Notes: generated by a model from the sequence alone, not told the origin. Shown: positions 21,453 to 34,168, counted from the stretch's first letter. The stretch is 64,000 bases of DNA from Kalmusia sp. IMI 367209 (GCA_027946365.1 JAPEUQ010000008.1:186001-250000), one strand, 5' to 3'. Program-made: numbers and translations.

Positions 21453-22475
21453 TTACGCTACAGCGCTTTCCTCCTGTTGGCCCCTATCCAGCAAATCCAG
21501 ATACTGACCTACCATCTCAACAACAGTTCTCTCAAAATCAGTAAACTTCATCCCAAAGACCTCTTCGCTCTTTGATGCATCCCACACCAATTCCTCTGTG
21601 TCCACGTTCCCGGCCTTGAGCTGGCCTTTTTCGAATGCTTGCGGAAAGTGTTTCTGAGCAATGGCGATAGCGTCGTTCCACTTCATCGGCACGCTTACTC
21701 CATACGCTTGGCTCCCCTGTACGCTGTCGCTTAGCGCTTTAACATGCACATCCGCAACATCATCTAGTAGCACCGCAGCTGGGCCGAGTTGATGCGGGAA
21801 CTCGACTCCCGTGAGTAGGCTAAGAAGCAGCGCATTCGAGCTCGCAAACATGTCTTTCGCTTCTTTCGCCTTTTCGTCGCGCCCGAAGACGTATCCCGGT
21901 AATATATTGACCACGTCCCACGCAGGCTTGTGTTTTGCCACGAAGTCGTACGAGTCGTTCAAAGAGCGCGTTTTGCTCGCTTGGTACGCCGTGTCGACGT
22001 CGCTGAAGGGACCAGTAGATGTGGGCGCGCGGGAGGATTCTGTATAGCGGGCTGGGGTACGTGGTGGGAGGGGAAGCGCTGCTACTATGGAGGATGTGAA
22101 GATTACGCGTTTGATCGTTTTACTCTCGAGCGCGGCAAGTAGGACGGCGTCTACCACCCTCACATTGGGCCAGTAGATATCCTTCATTGGGTCGAGGTGG
22201 GGATAGGGGACCGCGGATGCTACGTGGATTACATATTGGATGCCTTCCAGTGCATCGGTCCAGGCCGAAGGAACGGAAAAGTCGGGGACATGGATGAAGG
22301 AGAGGGCGCCAGAGCGGTGATAAGAGGAGAGGAGCGAGTGTTCTGCGAGGGATGGGATCTTTGAAGAAGAGCGGAGGGCTGCGCGCGCGGTGTACCCTGC
22401 TTGGAGAACTTTGACAAGGACTTGGAAGCCGATGAGGCCCGTGGCGCCGGTTATGAGGACCTTTTCCGCCGACAT
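21453..22475 (-). CDS. NAD(P)-dependent epimerase/ketoreductase, GRE2-like extended SDR
   Basis: Intronless, 340 residues from ATG 22475. A longer frame to 22580 adds a hydrophobic leader without support and is preceded by AT-rich sequence. N-terminal Rossmann motif VLITGATGLIGFQV (GxxGxxG), YVIHVASAVPY, the VIFTSSIVAA strand (Ser), and the active-site pair in AYQASK (YxxxK). VVNILPGYVFGRD and VHVKALSD match the methylglyoxal/carbonyl reductase and dihydroflavonol reductase-like group of yeast Gre2. It is expected to reduce a ketone or aldehyde with NADPH in the cytosol. The natural substrate is unknown. It lies tail-to-head with other small-molecule redox genes but shares no obvious promoter with them. 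Confidence 0.88.
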   Translation of the reverse strand: MSAEKVLITGATGLIGFQVLVKVLQAGYTARAALRSSSKIPSLAEHSLLSSYHRSGALSFIHVPDFSVPSAWTDALEGIQYVIHVASAVPYPHLDPMKDIYWPNVRVVDAVLLAALESKTIKRVIFTSSIVAALPLPPRTPARYTESSRAPTSTGPFSDVDTAYQASKTRSLNDSYDFVAKHKPAWDVVNILPGYVFGRDEKAKEAKDMFASSNALLLSLLTGVEFPHQLGPAAVLLDDVADVHVKALSDSVQGSQAYGVSVPMKWNDAIAIAQKHFPQAFEKGQLKAGNVDTEELVWDASKSEEVFGMKFTDFERTVVEMVGQYLDLLDRGQQEESAVA

Positions 22476-23069
22476 TTTTTCTTCACTTGTGATAATGAAG
22501 ATAATTAGGATTAAAAAGTCGGACCTTGAAGAAAGTATATGTTGGTGGGGTGGACGTTGTTTATGTATGCAGCTATACACAGATGTATAAGCTATGGACG
22601 GCCTGACATCACGATTTTCCCGATGAGGACAACAATCTTTCCTGTATCTGCTAAATGAGTGCAGAAATCTTACGTTGGGAGCGGGGCGACTACTCGCATG
22701 TACCGTAGGTAGATAGCTAGCGCATCCTGCTTGCAGGGATTCGAAGTGTGCTTACAGGAGGAAAGACTCGTCATTCGTGTATTCGACCATCTGTTCTCCA
22801 ATGCATGGGTTTAGGCGATGTGGCAGAGCGGATGGAGATAACTAAGAGAGCTGGATCGACGTAGATTCACTTGGGTTTTGCAAACGACAAGTGTGTATAA
22901 AGAAAAGGGACGGGGTATCACCGAAAGAAAGTACGACCACGCAATGAGAAGGTTCATGCTAGAAGAAAGCTGGGAATCGCTGAAACGAAAGCCGTTCGAA
23001 ACGATCGGTAGGGGAGACATGATGGTCACTTTGATGGATTCATAGTGATTGTAACGCCTAATTGGCGCC
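22476..23069. other. Intergenic region
   Basis: Separates two minus-strand genes. No gene or repeat recognised; it includes the reductase promoter. Confidence 0.45.
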
Positions 23070-24136
23070 CTATAGCCACGCAGCGAACCACAAAACTGCC
23101 TGCAGATACGCTGCCTCCTTCGCATACTTTTGCCTCGGAATAGTCACATTCGGCCTCACCGCGAAGCCGTGCGGAGCTCCAGAGTAAAAGTTCGTTTGGT
23201 ATGTTGTGTTCTTCCCCGTGAGTATGGACTCTGCATTGTACCGCGCGGTAACGTTGAAGGCATTGTCTAATTCTCCAGCTGTACCTTTGTTAGCCAATTC
23301 TATTCCAACAATTAAAAGTGATAGAAGATTGTGCTTACCAGCGATCGTGATCGGTCCCGCGATGCCCTGGATCTCGGCGGCTTCGAGTCCGCTCGGATGC
23401 GCGATGAAACCCACATCAACGCCCTTACCTTCAGCCAGGAAGCGTGGCACGTACTTGCCACCGAAGCAGTAACCTACACCGCCGATACGACTAATTTGGA
23501 GGTCGTTATGGATATAATCGATTGTGAGACCGATGATGCGATCGATTTCTGCGACTGGATGACGAAGACGCCATTCTGTTAGGTTGAGAGCGGGGCCTTC
23601 GCGATCATCGGATGGAACTGCGTCGCCGTTGAATAGATCGGGAACAATAACTGTGTAGTCCGCGCGGGCCAGAGAGTCTGCTAGGCTGTGAATTCAACGT
23701 CAGTACAATACTATGACCAAAATCTTGGACGCATTGATGTTTGAGATAGTCCAAGATTTATGATGGTACGGAATCCGGACTGTATACAGACGTATGTACA
23801 ATTTTGTACAAGAATTGGTGGAGGTATTGAGGAGATGCGCTTACAGCTTGTTCTCCAGAAGAGGAACACCGTAGATGTCTGTAACAAAGAGGATGGCTTT
23901 TCCGCCCGTTGTTACGTTTTGGTTGTGGTAGGAGTGATAGATTTGCACTGCATTCCGGATCAACATGAACCACAACACTTAAAGCTCAGTCACTGACCTC
24001 CGCTGACATTCTTGAAGAATCCTGCTGGCTCGCCATCATGGCTCACATATACATTAGAAAGCGAACTTGGCAATGCAAGTGCAGATTGCAGTCCAGCAAG
24101 ACCGAGCGTGAGGGTTTGCAACCACGTAGGAGCCAT
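23070..24136 (-). CDS. Secreted dienelactone hydrolase-family protein
   Basis: Alpha/beta-hydrolase of the dienelactone hydrolase type with four exons. The ATG at 24136 gives a signal peptide (MAPTWLQTLTLGLAGLQSALA). Introns lie after NVSGG, after LLENKL (GTAAGC donor) and after GPITIA (GTAAGC donor); all keep the frame. The catalytic triad is readable: Cys in GYCFGGKYV, Asp in AAGELDNAF, and His in GAPHGFAVRP. The strand AILFVTDIYGVPLLEN supplies the oxyanion region. Bacterial members open dienelactones in chlorocatechol breakdown. Fungal secreted members are widespread with mostly unknown substrates; an ester or lactone is likely. The sequence ends AVLWFAAWL, usual for this group. Confidence 0.88.
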
Positions 24137-24984
24137 TTTTAAAGTCAGATTCTCCAGGTATGTAGAGTGACGCGGACTAATTCAGTGCAATCGCGTACCT
24201 ATCGCTAGCATTTATATGTAGGTGCAGATCCCCTCGCGGGTTCCAAATTGATTACGCGTGCCCAGTGATTGGCGGCGCCAAGTGCTGCACCCATTGGAAG
24301 CTTCCTGATATGTCCCTGGCACCATTTCCAAGAGGAATGATGCAAGGTTGTTGTACGAAGCCGGGATAAGGTTTTTCCACAATATGTTTGTGTTGTGTTT
24401 GGGGAGTCAGCGAGGTACTGGCGATATGAGTGGTCGGGCGTATTCTTCGTGTACGAAACATGGAGTGGGAGAGTGGGAGATGATCAGCGCCCGTCTGTTG
24501 TCGCTTTGAGCCGTGACACCCGGCACTAGTTTCTAGTCAGTATATACGGACGAATATAGAATATAGATATAATCCTTCTTAGGACGACAAGCACGGTGTG
24601 CTAGGCGAAAAACCACACTGGCAGCAGCTCACAACCTCTATACGATCTACGTTTGAATTGCAAATATTAGAATAATGCGCTGGCCGATACAGTTGAACAT
24701 AATCGTACAAATATCGCAAGTAAGTAGGGTATCTGGAGCATGGAAGCGTTGCGGCTCTGAGATGACGAAGGCTGCAGGGTCCCAAGCTCATTCTGCGGCG
24801 AGCGGAGGGCGGGCGGCCCTTGCGGGAAAACAAGCTCACAAATGCAGCTACCTGCATTAACAACGCATGATTACATCCGCCCTGTCCTCGCATTTCTTGC
24901 GAGCAACAACCTTCTAGGTACCAGACCCGCAACCCCCAGGATAGCCCGTCTATCGTTCGCCACAGCTCGGCCAGCGCTTTCAAC
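24137..24984. other. Divergent intergenic region
   Basis: Between the hydrolase and sds22 start codons. Apart from the TATA-like element no feature is supported; the long minus-strand frame at 24579-25424 is antisense to sds22 and low in complexity. Confidence 0.5.
24210..24217 (-). promoter_or_regulatory. TATA box-like element of the dienelactone hydrolase gene
   Basis: TATAAATG on the minus strand about 75 nt before the ATG at 24136. Confidence 0.45.
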
Positions 24985-26286
24985 ATGGCAGACGCGCCAG
25001 AGAAAGCCCCGCACATCGACCCCGCCACCAACGCAGACGACACGCACGATGCGCAAAAGAAGGATAGACCGCGAGACAGCAAAGGCTGGGATGGCAAGCT
25101 GCGCGTAGGCAAGAGCGTACTTGTAGACGGACGCGACAAAGACGCCGAAAGCGAGCCGGACGAGTCTGAAGATGAAGGCCCGCCGCCCGAGCAGCTGCCC
25201 GCGGACGAAGACCTGCTTGAGGAGTACCCTGAAGATGAGGATGAAATAGAATTGGTGCACATGAGGATATCGAACATGGCTGCGCTACGGTTGGAAAGGT
25301 TTAAGAATCTGAAGGTAGGCAGACTGTGTTTCCGTGCTTCAGCCAGCAGCTGACTAGATGCATGCATGCAGCGCCTGGGCCTCCGCCAGAACCAGATCAC
25401 CGACGTAGAGATACCCGACGACATCGCGCCAAACCTCCAAGACCTCGATTTTTACGATAACTTGATATCGCATATTAGAGGCTTTGACGCTTGCAGAGAG
25501 CTTGTGCTGTTGGATCTGTCCTTCAACAAGATCAAGCACATCAAGCGGATCGATCACCTCACCAAGCTCAAAGACCTGTTCTTCGTTCAAAACAAGATTA
25601 ACACAATAGAGGGTTTAGACAAACTGACCAATCTGCGCCAGGTCGAGCTAGGAGCAAACAGGATACGCGTTGGTGGACATTTGCCTCACCTGCTGCGCAT
25701 TGGCTAACAATGTCCTAGGAAATACAGAATCTCGACACGCTGTCCGGACTGGAGCAGCTCTGGCTAGGCAAGAACAAGATCACAGAGCTCAAAAATCTCG
25801 ATGCCCTCACGAACCTGAAGATCCTATCCATTCAATCAAATCGTCTAACCGCCATCACCGGCCTCTCTAAACTCAAAAGTCTCGAAGAGCTCTACGTATC
25901 TCATAATGCCATCGAAGAGATATCCGGCCTCGAAGAGAACACAAATTTACACGTTATCGATATCAGTTCCAACCCGATCAAACAGTTGAAAGGTCTGAAG
26001 CCGCTCGAGCACCTGCAAGAATTCTGGGCGAGCAATTGCCAGTTGAGCAGCTTCGATGAGGTTGAAAAGGAGCTAGGGGACAAGAAAGAGCTGGAAACAG
26101 TGTATTTCGAGGGTAATCCACTGCAGAAGGCGCAACCGGTGCTGTATCGAAACAAGGTGCGGCTGGCACTCCCCCGGATTCGGCAGATCGATGCCAGTAT
26201 GTTGCCCGCCATCCCGTGCACTCCGCCCATGTAAAAGACCTTGAATACTAACAGGAGTAGCTTTCGTACAGATGGCCGGCCAATAG
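24985..26286 (+). CDS. sds22: Sds22-type leucine-rich-repeat regulator of protein phosphatase 1
   Basis: Four exons: 24985-25314, 25372-25678, 25719-26196 and 26261-26286. The short last exon (ctaac branch site upstream) supplies TFVQMAGQ and the stop. The N-terminal third is acidic and disordered (ESEPDESEDEGPPPEQ, EEYPEDEDEIELVH). It is followed by about ten SDS22-type leucine-rich repeats of 21-22 residues, for example LVLLDLSFNKIKHIKRI, LKDLFFVQNKINTIEGL, LEQLWLGKNKITELKNL and LEELYVSHNAIEEISGL. It ends in an LRR cap (YRNKVRLALPRIRQIDA). Sds22 binds the PP1 catalytic subunit in the nucleus and cytosol and is needed for mitotic exit and PP1 maturation. Sequence is complete with conserved splice sites. 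Confidence 0.93.
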
Positions 26287-29200
26287 CACGACCGGCCGCT
26301 GTGGATCCACTTCCTTACTAAATGCTGCCAGCGATCGGAACCTGCAGGCCACTCGGCAAGGCTCTGTCATGCTAGGCACGCACATCAGCTAGGTGGGAGG
26401 AAAATGGACGAGAATGAAAGCGCCATGTTGCGGGCTGACCTGAGGATCAAGGCCGGTGGGAAGTATGGAAAGTGAAGACGTCTTCCTTATGGCTGGAGTC
26501 TTAGGATTTAGCTGATTTAGACTGGTGAAAGGAGCACAGATGGCTTCGTGAAGTGCATCGAATACTCGGGCATATTGCTATGCATGTATAAGATCGTAGA
26601 CCGCCCATCCGGAAGCGGAGAAGCGTAGTAATGCTCACAGCTTGACTAGCACTTTGTGTACTGATTTTTGCGTGCGTTACGCTACGCCCTCAATATAAAG
26701 GTGGGTGTTCCCAATTCATACCGTTTGGGGTATGCTTGAGTGGTACAGCAGGACACGTGCGAGGCATTGCGGCGCCCACATAACGGTAGGGTCATTCATC
26801 ATTCACCCCAATCAGCCAATGAATAATATGACCCAAGATGTTACTGTCCTCTCCCCTGCCCCACCCCTAATTTCTCATCTACAAGCCGAAGTATGGTACC
26901 CAAGACATCGTTCCAGACGTTGGCCTTGGGATATTCCGTGGTAAAGCGGCCTATAGGGGCCCACACGGCGCAGCTGGAACAACACTTCCCGCTGTCACAA
27001 ATGTCTCTTTTCAATGGCCGAGCGAGGAACGACTGAATAGGGTAGTTTGGAGGGAGCGAGGTTTGCTTCTGAGTGAGATGGGGCGGACAAATGTGATTGG
27101 GACGTGCGGAGGCTTGAACTTCCAGCCACGGATAGATATATTGGCAATGAAGTGCATGATAGGCAACAAGTTTGCGGATCTACATTACGTTTCCCGTAGT
27201 TCGCCTTCTCTTTTGGCTTTCTCGCTATGAGTGATCGCGCGGGGCTAAAACTTTCAATCCACCGTCTATGCACGAGTAAAGACACGGTTTCTAACATCAG
27301 AGTCTAATCGAAGCACCTCCAATAATAGCCTACACTTGTCCGGTAAATGAAACGCAGGACAGCTACAAGTCTCCAGGGAACAGCGTGACAATATGCAAGT
27401 ACAGTAGATGGAGCAATTTAGAAGAGTTCCCTAGATCTTTCGATGGCTCTCGTATTAGCCGCATTGGATTGGCAGGCCTATCGGATGGCATGTTTTTGTA
27501 TTATGATTCCCCGCCTATTTAGTGGTGAGATTGATTTTCTGGCTCACTTTAGTGTTGTGCCAGCTGAAGATAACGCCTTACACTGTGTTCTCCACATCAG
27601 TCGATCCAAATGAAAGCCTGACCACCTGTTACAAAATTAGATACCCCGTCTGTCTGCGGAAGGTTGGGGGACACGAGAAGATGTCATCAGCACCGCGACT
27701 ATCGAGGTCCGCTGTCAATGTGTTAATCAGTACTCTGTATTTCGTGGAATAAATCCTGTCGAATGGTGCATGTACGCAGCGAAAATGGATATCATCCGTC
27801 TATTCCAAAGCCCATCAACGAACGCCTCGCTAATGTCGTCCTGAAACACGCTTCTGAGCCAGCGAATGTGGCTTACGCTTGGGATTGGGGGACCATCCGA
27901 CTTGTGACTGCCGTCAGCCATAGGTCGTGCCATCGCGCCTGTTAGCTTAGGAAGCGTCCGGATCCTGCCCGTGGCCACTTTTGAGCTTCGCTCGCTCGAC
28001 ACTATTTGCGATTCATCTCTTTCGAGCCCGCGGCTGTTCACTCACGCGTTATAAATGGTGACTTGCTTCGACCTTCGGTGCAGCACCCATTTGACATCGT
28101 TGGCTCTCGCTTCCAGACGGCGTGCGACGCGCTCATCCGTTCGCCTGAAATTAAAACACTGACATCGCGGATACTGCACTCGTCAACCGCTATGGCCGTC
28201 TGCTCCCCCGCCTGTTGCGTTAAGTCAAGCCACAATACATCCGGTCCATGGTCGAATACGAAGTCGCGAAAGAAACCGAGTTCTCGCCAAAAGTCTGTCA
28301 ATCCTCCTCGTCATACCGGTATTGGAGCCTCGGTAATGTCGACCTCATCGCGAGACGCTCAGATCCTCCATCACTCAGCACGTCGATGATTCATTATAAA
28401 AGTCGTTATTTCTTAAGAGCGAATCGGGACTCTGCCGTCGAGAGGCTGGGCCAGCCGCCGTGAGCCGGGAGCGTGGGCGAGGATGACCCGCGTTTCGAGG
28501 TTGCACAACGGCTTTTGCCTCGTGCCGGGGGATCTAGATCATCCTCGCGTAGAATTGCGCAACCTGCCCCGTGTGTGTCCGTCACTGACTCAGAAACTAC
28601 CCTAGCCTTGAGAAAAGCGGCTGTGGATTAGCGCTCGCGAGGATGCTCAGTGTCGGGTTCCTGCGTGATCTTACGCGCGTTTCTCCGGCATGTGCTTATA
28701 CTTTAGTAACAATGTATCGTCCTGCCAACATGCAGGTTTCGACTCAACGAGATGGAAATATGATTCATCGTCAATGAAATGACCCAAGCCGGGATGCACC
28801 GCACTTCGTGGCTACAGTATACTTGTCATTCCATACACGATGCAGAGTCTCGTGGCATACTCATATGCGCAGGAAGCATGGTGAGCTGCACGCGAAGTCA
28901 CATCATGTATCTTCGAAACGTTTTAGACCGACTTTAGCAATATATGCGGTCGGCCGCTACGTTCGGCAGCGCCCACCATACTACACTATTCCCAATGTAG
29001 TCCAACCACCGCCATCTGACGACATAGCGAAACTTTGCTACTCCATCCTCCCATCCTCCCTTCCGCCACTCACATGGCTTTCGCGTCGCTTGTAGGGGTG
29101 CTTTGTATTTCGCAGAATAGCACGACTTTCATTCCAGCCAATGGTATCATTATTCAGTCAATTGGAACTCAAATACACAGAGCAGCGCAATGCATAGGTG

Positions 29201-30125
29201 CCACGCTTTCGTCGGTCTGATCACGACCATGTCCACAATGTGCCACCTGAAAGACTCAACCGCCACATGGTATGGGCCCTGCGAGATACTATCTCTATGT
29301 AGTATGACGCCCGCTAGCATAAAGAAGAGCGTGAACCTTCGCACGGATGACATTTCAGCATTGCCGCCTTGCCCAATAAGCAGCGGAGCGCGAACTGTTG
29401 TCGCAAGTAGAAACCCCCTGCAGATGCTACTCAGCCTCGACATTGGCTGTCTGGTCGGCGCTGTGCGCACTCAAACGAACGTTCGGCTTTGTAGTGTTTA
29501 GGCTGTTCAGCCGAACAATGCGAAGGTGAGCGAGCTGTTTAACCGAGCCATAGTTCAACGACGGGTCTGGACACCCCGCACATTCTCGTGAACGACCCAA
29601 AGCTCCCAAACCGGATCATTGCCATCGTCTCGGCATGGGAACACAGCCAATCACTACTCGATGTGTTAAAAAGTGCGGAGCTTAGCTCAAGGGGAACCGA
29701 ATACCTGCAATGCACCGCGTCCCTGCTAACACGCCATCACCCGCATCCGTCATTGATCCTGAACCATGACATCAAGTCAATTCAGCAAAGATCGCCAAGG
29801 AGCTACGACAAGTTCGTTCGTTACTGAACAAACTTTCGCTTCTTCTGAAATGGGCTGCGCATGCAAAGCTACAGAACGTCTGCATGCTACGACGAGGGTA
29901 CGTGCTGCCCACTGCTCCCCTCCGACACGCCAAGAGGTGTCAGGCGTTCACCTGCAGGCGATTCCAGAGGCAAAATGCGTCGAGCCAGCCACAGGTACTC
30001 GGGAAGATCTGCTCACGCCTTGTCTATTAAGGTTGGAAGATTCATAAGACCCTCAGGTTTGCGACCCTAGGGCTCCACATTTACTCCACTGCGTCTTCAG
30101 CTTTGGATCTCTACAGTTCTTCGTC
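26287..30125. other. Gene-poor region, 3.8 kb
   Basis: No gene can be supported. Minus-strand frames at 27727-28041, 28038-28301 and 29150-29470 (the last with a hydrophobic FFMLAGVIL segment) could be scraps of decayed genes but match no family I know. Stop codons are frequent in all frames. No terminal repeats or tandem arrays recognised. Confidence 0.45.
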
Positions 30126-31398
30126 ATGGTCTTCCCAAGGAGAGGACAAGCACAACAGGACGCTTGCACGGCTGTTGCGACATCTTTCACTATTGTATCG
30201 TGTAAGTCACTCCGTTGAGCTTGAACTCTTCCAATGTTACTGACTACCACTTAGTCCTCATTGTCGCGCTTCGCACATATGTCCGCACGCGTATGATACA
30301 CAACTTCGGCAGAGATGACGCTTTCATGATTGCTGCTTTGGTAATTTTCTTTTACCCAAGTCAAGATTACAAACTGACAGTATAGGTCTTTACAATCGGT
30401 TATCTGATCGCCATATGGGTCATGGCAGACAACGGCATGGGTTACAGTGGCAAAGTTTTGCAGCTTTACCAAATGAAAACCCTTATCCAGACTACACTGG
30501 CAATCCAGATCATGTACTACGTTCTAGTTTGCTGTGTCAAAGTCTCCATACTCTTTTGTTACCTGCGAATAGGTGTGCGGCACTCCCAAATTTGCAGATT
30601 TGTGGCTGACAGAAACGGCAGCTGCGGACAAACACTTCGCACGGCTTTGCAAAGGGACCATCTGCTTTCTTGCCACGTTTTGCGTGGTCTGTGTAATCGT
30701 TTGCTTGACGCAATGTATTCCTCTCCGCCAAATGTGGAACTTCACGGGGCCGCCATTGGGGAAATGCATCAATACCACAGCGCTTTTTTACAGTAAGAAT
30801 TCTTCTGGGCTCTCCATGCGTCTCTTTCTAACTTTTGATAGCTACAAGCTCGATCAATATTGTCACGGACATCTGGATCCTCGCCATACCTATCAAGACC
30901 CTCCTCAAAATCCAGCGCCCTAACCGCGAAAAGTTCGGTCTCGTCGTCGTTTTCGGCCTGGGTATCTTTTCTACAATCGCTTCCATCGTCCGCCTACACG
31001 CCATCCGCATCTATACGGAATCTGCAGATCCTTTCTACGACTCCGTTCCCATCAATGTATGGTCCATGGTCGAAGTCAACATTGGCATCTGGTGCGCCTC
31101 CATTCCCGCTCTCAAAATCCTTATTATCCGCCGTCAACGTAGCATCGCATCACGTTCCGCCGGTACGTACGCATACCATAGCAGTGGCAAGAGCGGGGAC
31201 ACCACTGCGCCATCAGGCAAATTAGGAGGGAGCGGGAGCGGCAGCGAGGGTTCAAACGGCCTGGAGAGCTTCGACATGGGAACGGTCGATTTGACGAATC
31301 CTGAACTGGCGGCAAGAAAACAAAGCAATGTGGACAGCGCTTGTAGTGGTGGGAGCGAGGAGCCCATCTATTTTCCCGGTGCGTATGCTAAGGTTTGA
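30126..31398 (+). CDS. PTH11-like rhodopsin-domain integral membrane protein (first copy)
   Basis: Five exons: 30126-30201, 30255-30340, 30386-30572, 30613-30792 and 30842-31398, with 40-53-nt introns. Encodes a seven-helix protein of the fungal rhodopsin-domain (PF20684-like) group. Recognisable are the first loop RTYVRTRMIHNFGRDDAFMIAAL, TTLAIQIMYYVLVCCVKVSILF, KGTICFLATFCVVCVIVCL, the loop CIPLRQMWNFTG with LGKCINTTALFY, SSINIVTDIWILAIPIKTLL, and a last helix NVWSMVEVNIGIWCASIPAL. The cytosolic tail is Gly and Ser rich (GKLGGSGSGSEGSNG) and ends FPGAYAKV. Related proteins include GPCR-like surface sensors such as Pth11, but this one lacks a CFEM domain. Ligand and coupling are unknown. Confidence 0.85.
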
Positions 31399-32257
31399 GC
31401 GGGTATATCTGATGCGGGGTCGGATAGAGCCGAACCGGAGTCTGGGTGTTTGGGAGACGGAGACGGATTGGTTTCCTGGCGATTCTCTTTGCGGTGCATC
31501 TCTTAACTGGTACCCTTGGTGTTAACGGAGGATGGTGTTTGGGCGACAGAGAGACGCGTGGTGTGGCTTTCCATTGAGTAAAAAGTTTATTCTGGCTAAT
31601 ATCGCTCTGCAAATGAGCTATCCTACTGTACAGCGAACAAATATTCCGGTTTCCACCAATCTGGTACATGTACATCGACTGAAATGATATCCAACTTTCA
31701 AAAGAAAATCGTCCTTCCCAAAGCGTACGTTGAATGCGTCCTCACTTGCCAATACGCGCACTTGCCGCTGCACTCGACCTCAATCGCTACCCCCTACCAA
31801 ATGTTGGCCTTGTATTTGCCACAAATCAAGCTCAACAAGCTTGGTTGCGGGGGAGCTTGGTATGCAAGTCTGGTACGCGGTTGTGCCTTAATACATCGGG
31901 TTATTTCCCATCTGAACATGCGGTGAACGGACCTCTCTGCTCCGCGTGCCCGCATTTACCCCTGCAGCATCTCTGCAGGGCAAAGCGTGCAGGGGCAACG
32001 CAAGATGTGTGGAGTGCAGATTTCGATGCGAGGTGATGTCACGCTCCCATGAAAAGGTCGAAAGGTGAGGTTTGCAGAGAGACCAGTGTAATGCGAGGCG
32101 GATCACGAGTTGGAAAGGGACGTTAGAGGATCGGAGCTTAGTGTGTCACGTGGTCTGTTGCACGCCACAGGTGGCTAGGGCGTGGCGCGAGCTCACACTT
32201 CTGAGCAGCTCCATCTTCCCTACGTCCATCCCATCTCCAAAGCCATCGGAAAATGCA
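31399..32257. other. Intergenic region
   Basis: Between two plus-strand genes; no feature supported. A GC-rich stretch with a small hairpin-like CCCCTGCAGC...CTGCAGGGC lies near 31960-31982. Confidence 0.4.
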
Positions 32258-33840
32258 ATGCGAAGGGTAGTGGTAACTGGTCTGGGGTTAGTCACACCCT
32301 TGGGTATCGGTAAGTCGCGCTCCGCCTCTGAAGTTTCCTAGTACTGATGATGTAAAGGCGCGCGTCGCACGTGGAAACGGCTCCTGGATGGTCACTGCGG
32401 TATTGTGGGTATCAGGGAGAGGAGCCCACAGTTTGCGGCGCTACCGAGCCAGGTCGCGGGTATCGTGCCTGAAGGAAAAAAGGAGGATGGTGGGTGGAAT
32501 GTGAAAGAGTGGTTGAGTCCTCAGGATGAGCGGAGGATGGCGCGATTTGCGCAGTATGCTATGGTTGCTTCAGAAGAGGCATTGAATGATGCTGGATGGG
32601 CTCCAAAAAAAGAGGAGGATCTCGAAGCGACGGTGGAGTTGTCCTTACTAACTGTCGTTGCGATGCTAATGATTGGCAGGGTGTATACATGGGCTCTGGT
32701 ATTGGGAGCTTGGATGATGTTTATGAGACTACAGTTGCGTACGAGAAAGGCGTGAGTATTACTACCGAACGCACAAAAACAAACTGACAATGCTTAGGGA
32801 TATCGTAAAGTTTCGCCCCTGTTTGTACCCCGACTATTGATCAATCTTGCAGCTGGTCATGTGTCTATGCGGTATGGCTTCAAAGTGTGTTCTTCCCTCA
32901 ATGTACGAATATTTTTACTCATGGCTCTAAGGGGCCCAATCATGCCGCAACAACTGCCTGCACAACGGGTGCACACAGCATAGGTGACGCTGCACGCCTG
33001 ATCCAGTTCGGCGATGCAGATGTGATGGTCGCTGGTGGCGCAGAATCTTGCATTCATCCACTCGCTATTTCAGGGTTTGCAAGGGCGAGAAGCTTGGCGA
33101 CGGATTGGAACGATAGCCCAACCGAAGCAAGTCGACCATTCGACAGAGACCGAGCTGGGTTCGTCATCGGAGAGGGTGCTGGTGTAGTCGTCCTGGAGGT
33201 AATACCCCTTGTTGCTTTGCTTTCAATTCCGAACGTTACTGAATTGATACCCAGGAATTCGAACATGCAAAGCGCCGAGGCGCAAGAATATACGCCGAAG
33301 TCGCTGGCTATGGCCTGTCCAGCGATGCACATCACATGACTGCACCACGCGAAGACGGTCAAGGTCCTCGCCTCGCCATGAAGCATGCCCTCCGACACGC
33401 AGGCATTAAACCAAGCGCTGTCGACTACGTAAATGCGCATGCTACTAGCACGCCCCTCGGAGATGCAGCTGAAAACCGAGCAATTAAAGAGCTACTTCTC
33501 GGTGAAGATGGCAAGAGCAAGGCGTCCGATGTAAACATTAGTAGCACGAAGGGTGCGATTGGCCATCTTCTAGGGGCTGCGGGCAGTGTTGAGGCAATTT
33601 TCACGATTCTGGCGCTGCAAAATGTAAGGTGCCAAACCATAGCTGCAGATTTGCACATGCTAACGATTGCAGAACATCCTTCCACCAACTCTCAATCTGT
33701 ATAACCCTGGCGACCCTTCCGAAGACTTTAGTTGCAATTATGTCGCGCATACAGCGCAGCAACGGGAGGTTAACGTTGCGCTCTCCAACAGCTTTGGCTT
33801 TGGCGGTACCAATGCATCGCTGTGTTTTAGTAAATTGTAA
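32258..33840 (+). CDS. cem1: Mitochondrial-type beta-ketoacyl-ACP synthase (KAS II/FabF-like)
   Basis: Condensing enzyme of mitochondrial type II fatty-acid synthesis, which makes the octanoyl chain used for lipoic acid. Six introns interrupt it; the reconstructed frame is continuous from [18 protein letters not shown] to [15 protein letters not shown]. Catalytic residues: Cys in [14 protein letters not shown], His in [11 protein letters not shown], His in [11 protein letters not shown], and the glycine-rich end GFGGTNA. Other family blocks are [30 protein letters not shown] and [23 protein letters not shown]. No clear mitochondrial presequence is seen before MRRVVVTG; either it is very short or an upstream exon was missed. 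Length (about 430 residues) fits the family. Confidence 0.92.
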
Positions 33841-34168
33841 AATAGGTCCATACTACCATCCTGAGCTTCATTGGCTTGACGATTTTGGAGCCACATCGGC
33901 TCGGATCGCTTGGTAATTTGCCGATGTCATAGGTACACGATGAAGCTACCCCGCCGATAAACAACATGAGCACGTTTTTAGCGCGTGGGAGCTATCAGAA
34001 CCCCACTACGCGATGCTTGGTACTCTGAAAATCTTCGGCCGGCCCCGCCGCGAATATCCCTCTTCCCCAAAATTTTCTAGCAATTCAGCGACCCTGTTCG
34101 TGTCTTCTTCGTCTTTCTCTGGTCGTCCCTAGTCGTTCATTGTTGCGTGAGCGTTGAGTGCCCTTATC
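33841..34168. other. Intergenic region
   Basis: Short spacer with the presumed promoter of the nickel/cobalt permease. Pyrimidine-rich from about 34070 to 34140 (TCTTCTTCGTCTTTCTCT), usual before fungal starts. Confidence 0.4.

Noticed and set aside
24579..25424. 281-codon minus-strand frame
   Set aside because: It is antisense to sds22, is serine-rich low-complexity sequence, and has no motif; sds22 explains the openness.
31960..31982. Possible terminator-like hairpin around CCCCTGCAGC/CTGCAGGGC
   Set aside because: It has no neighbouring gene end at a suitable place and fungal genes do not use such terminators.
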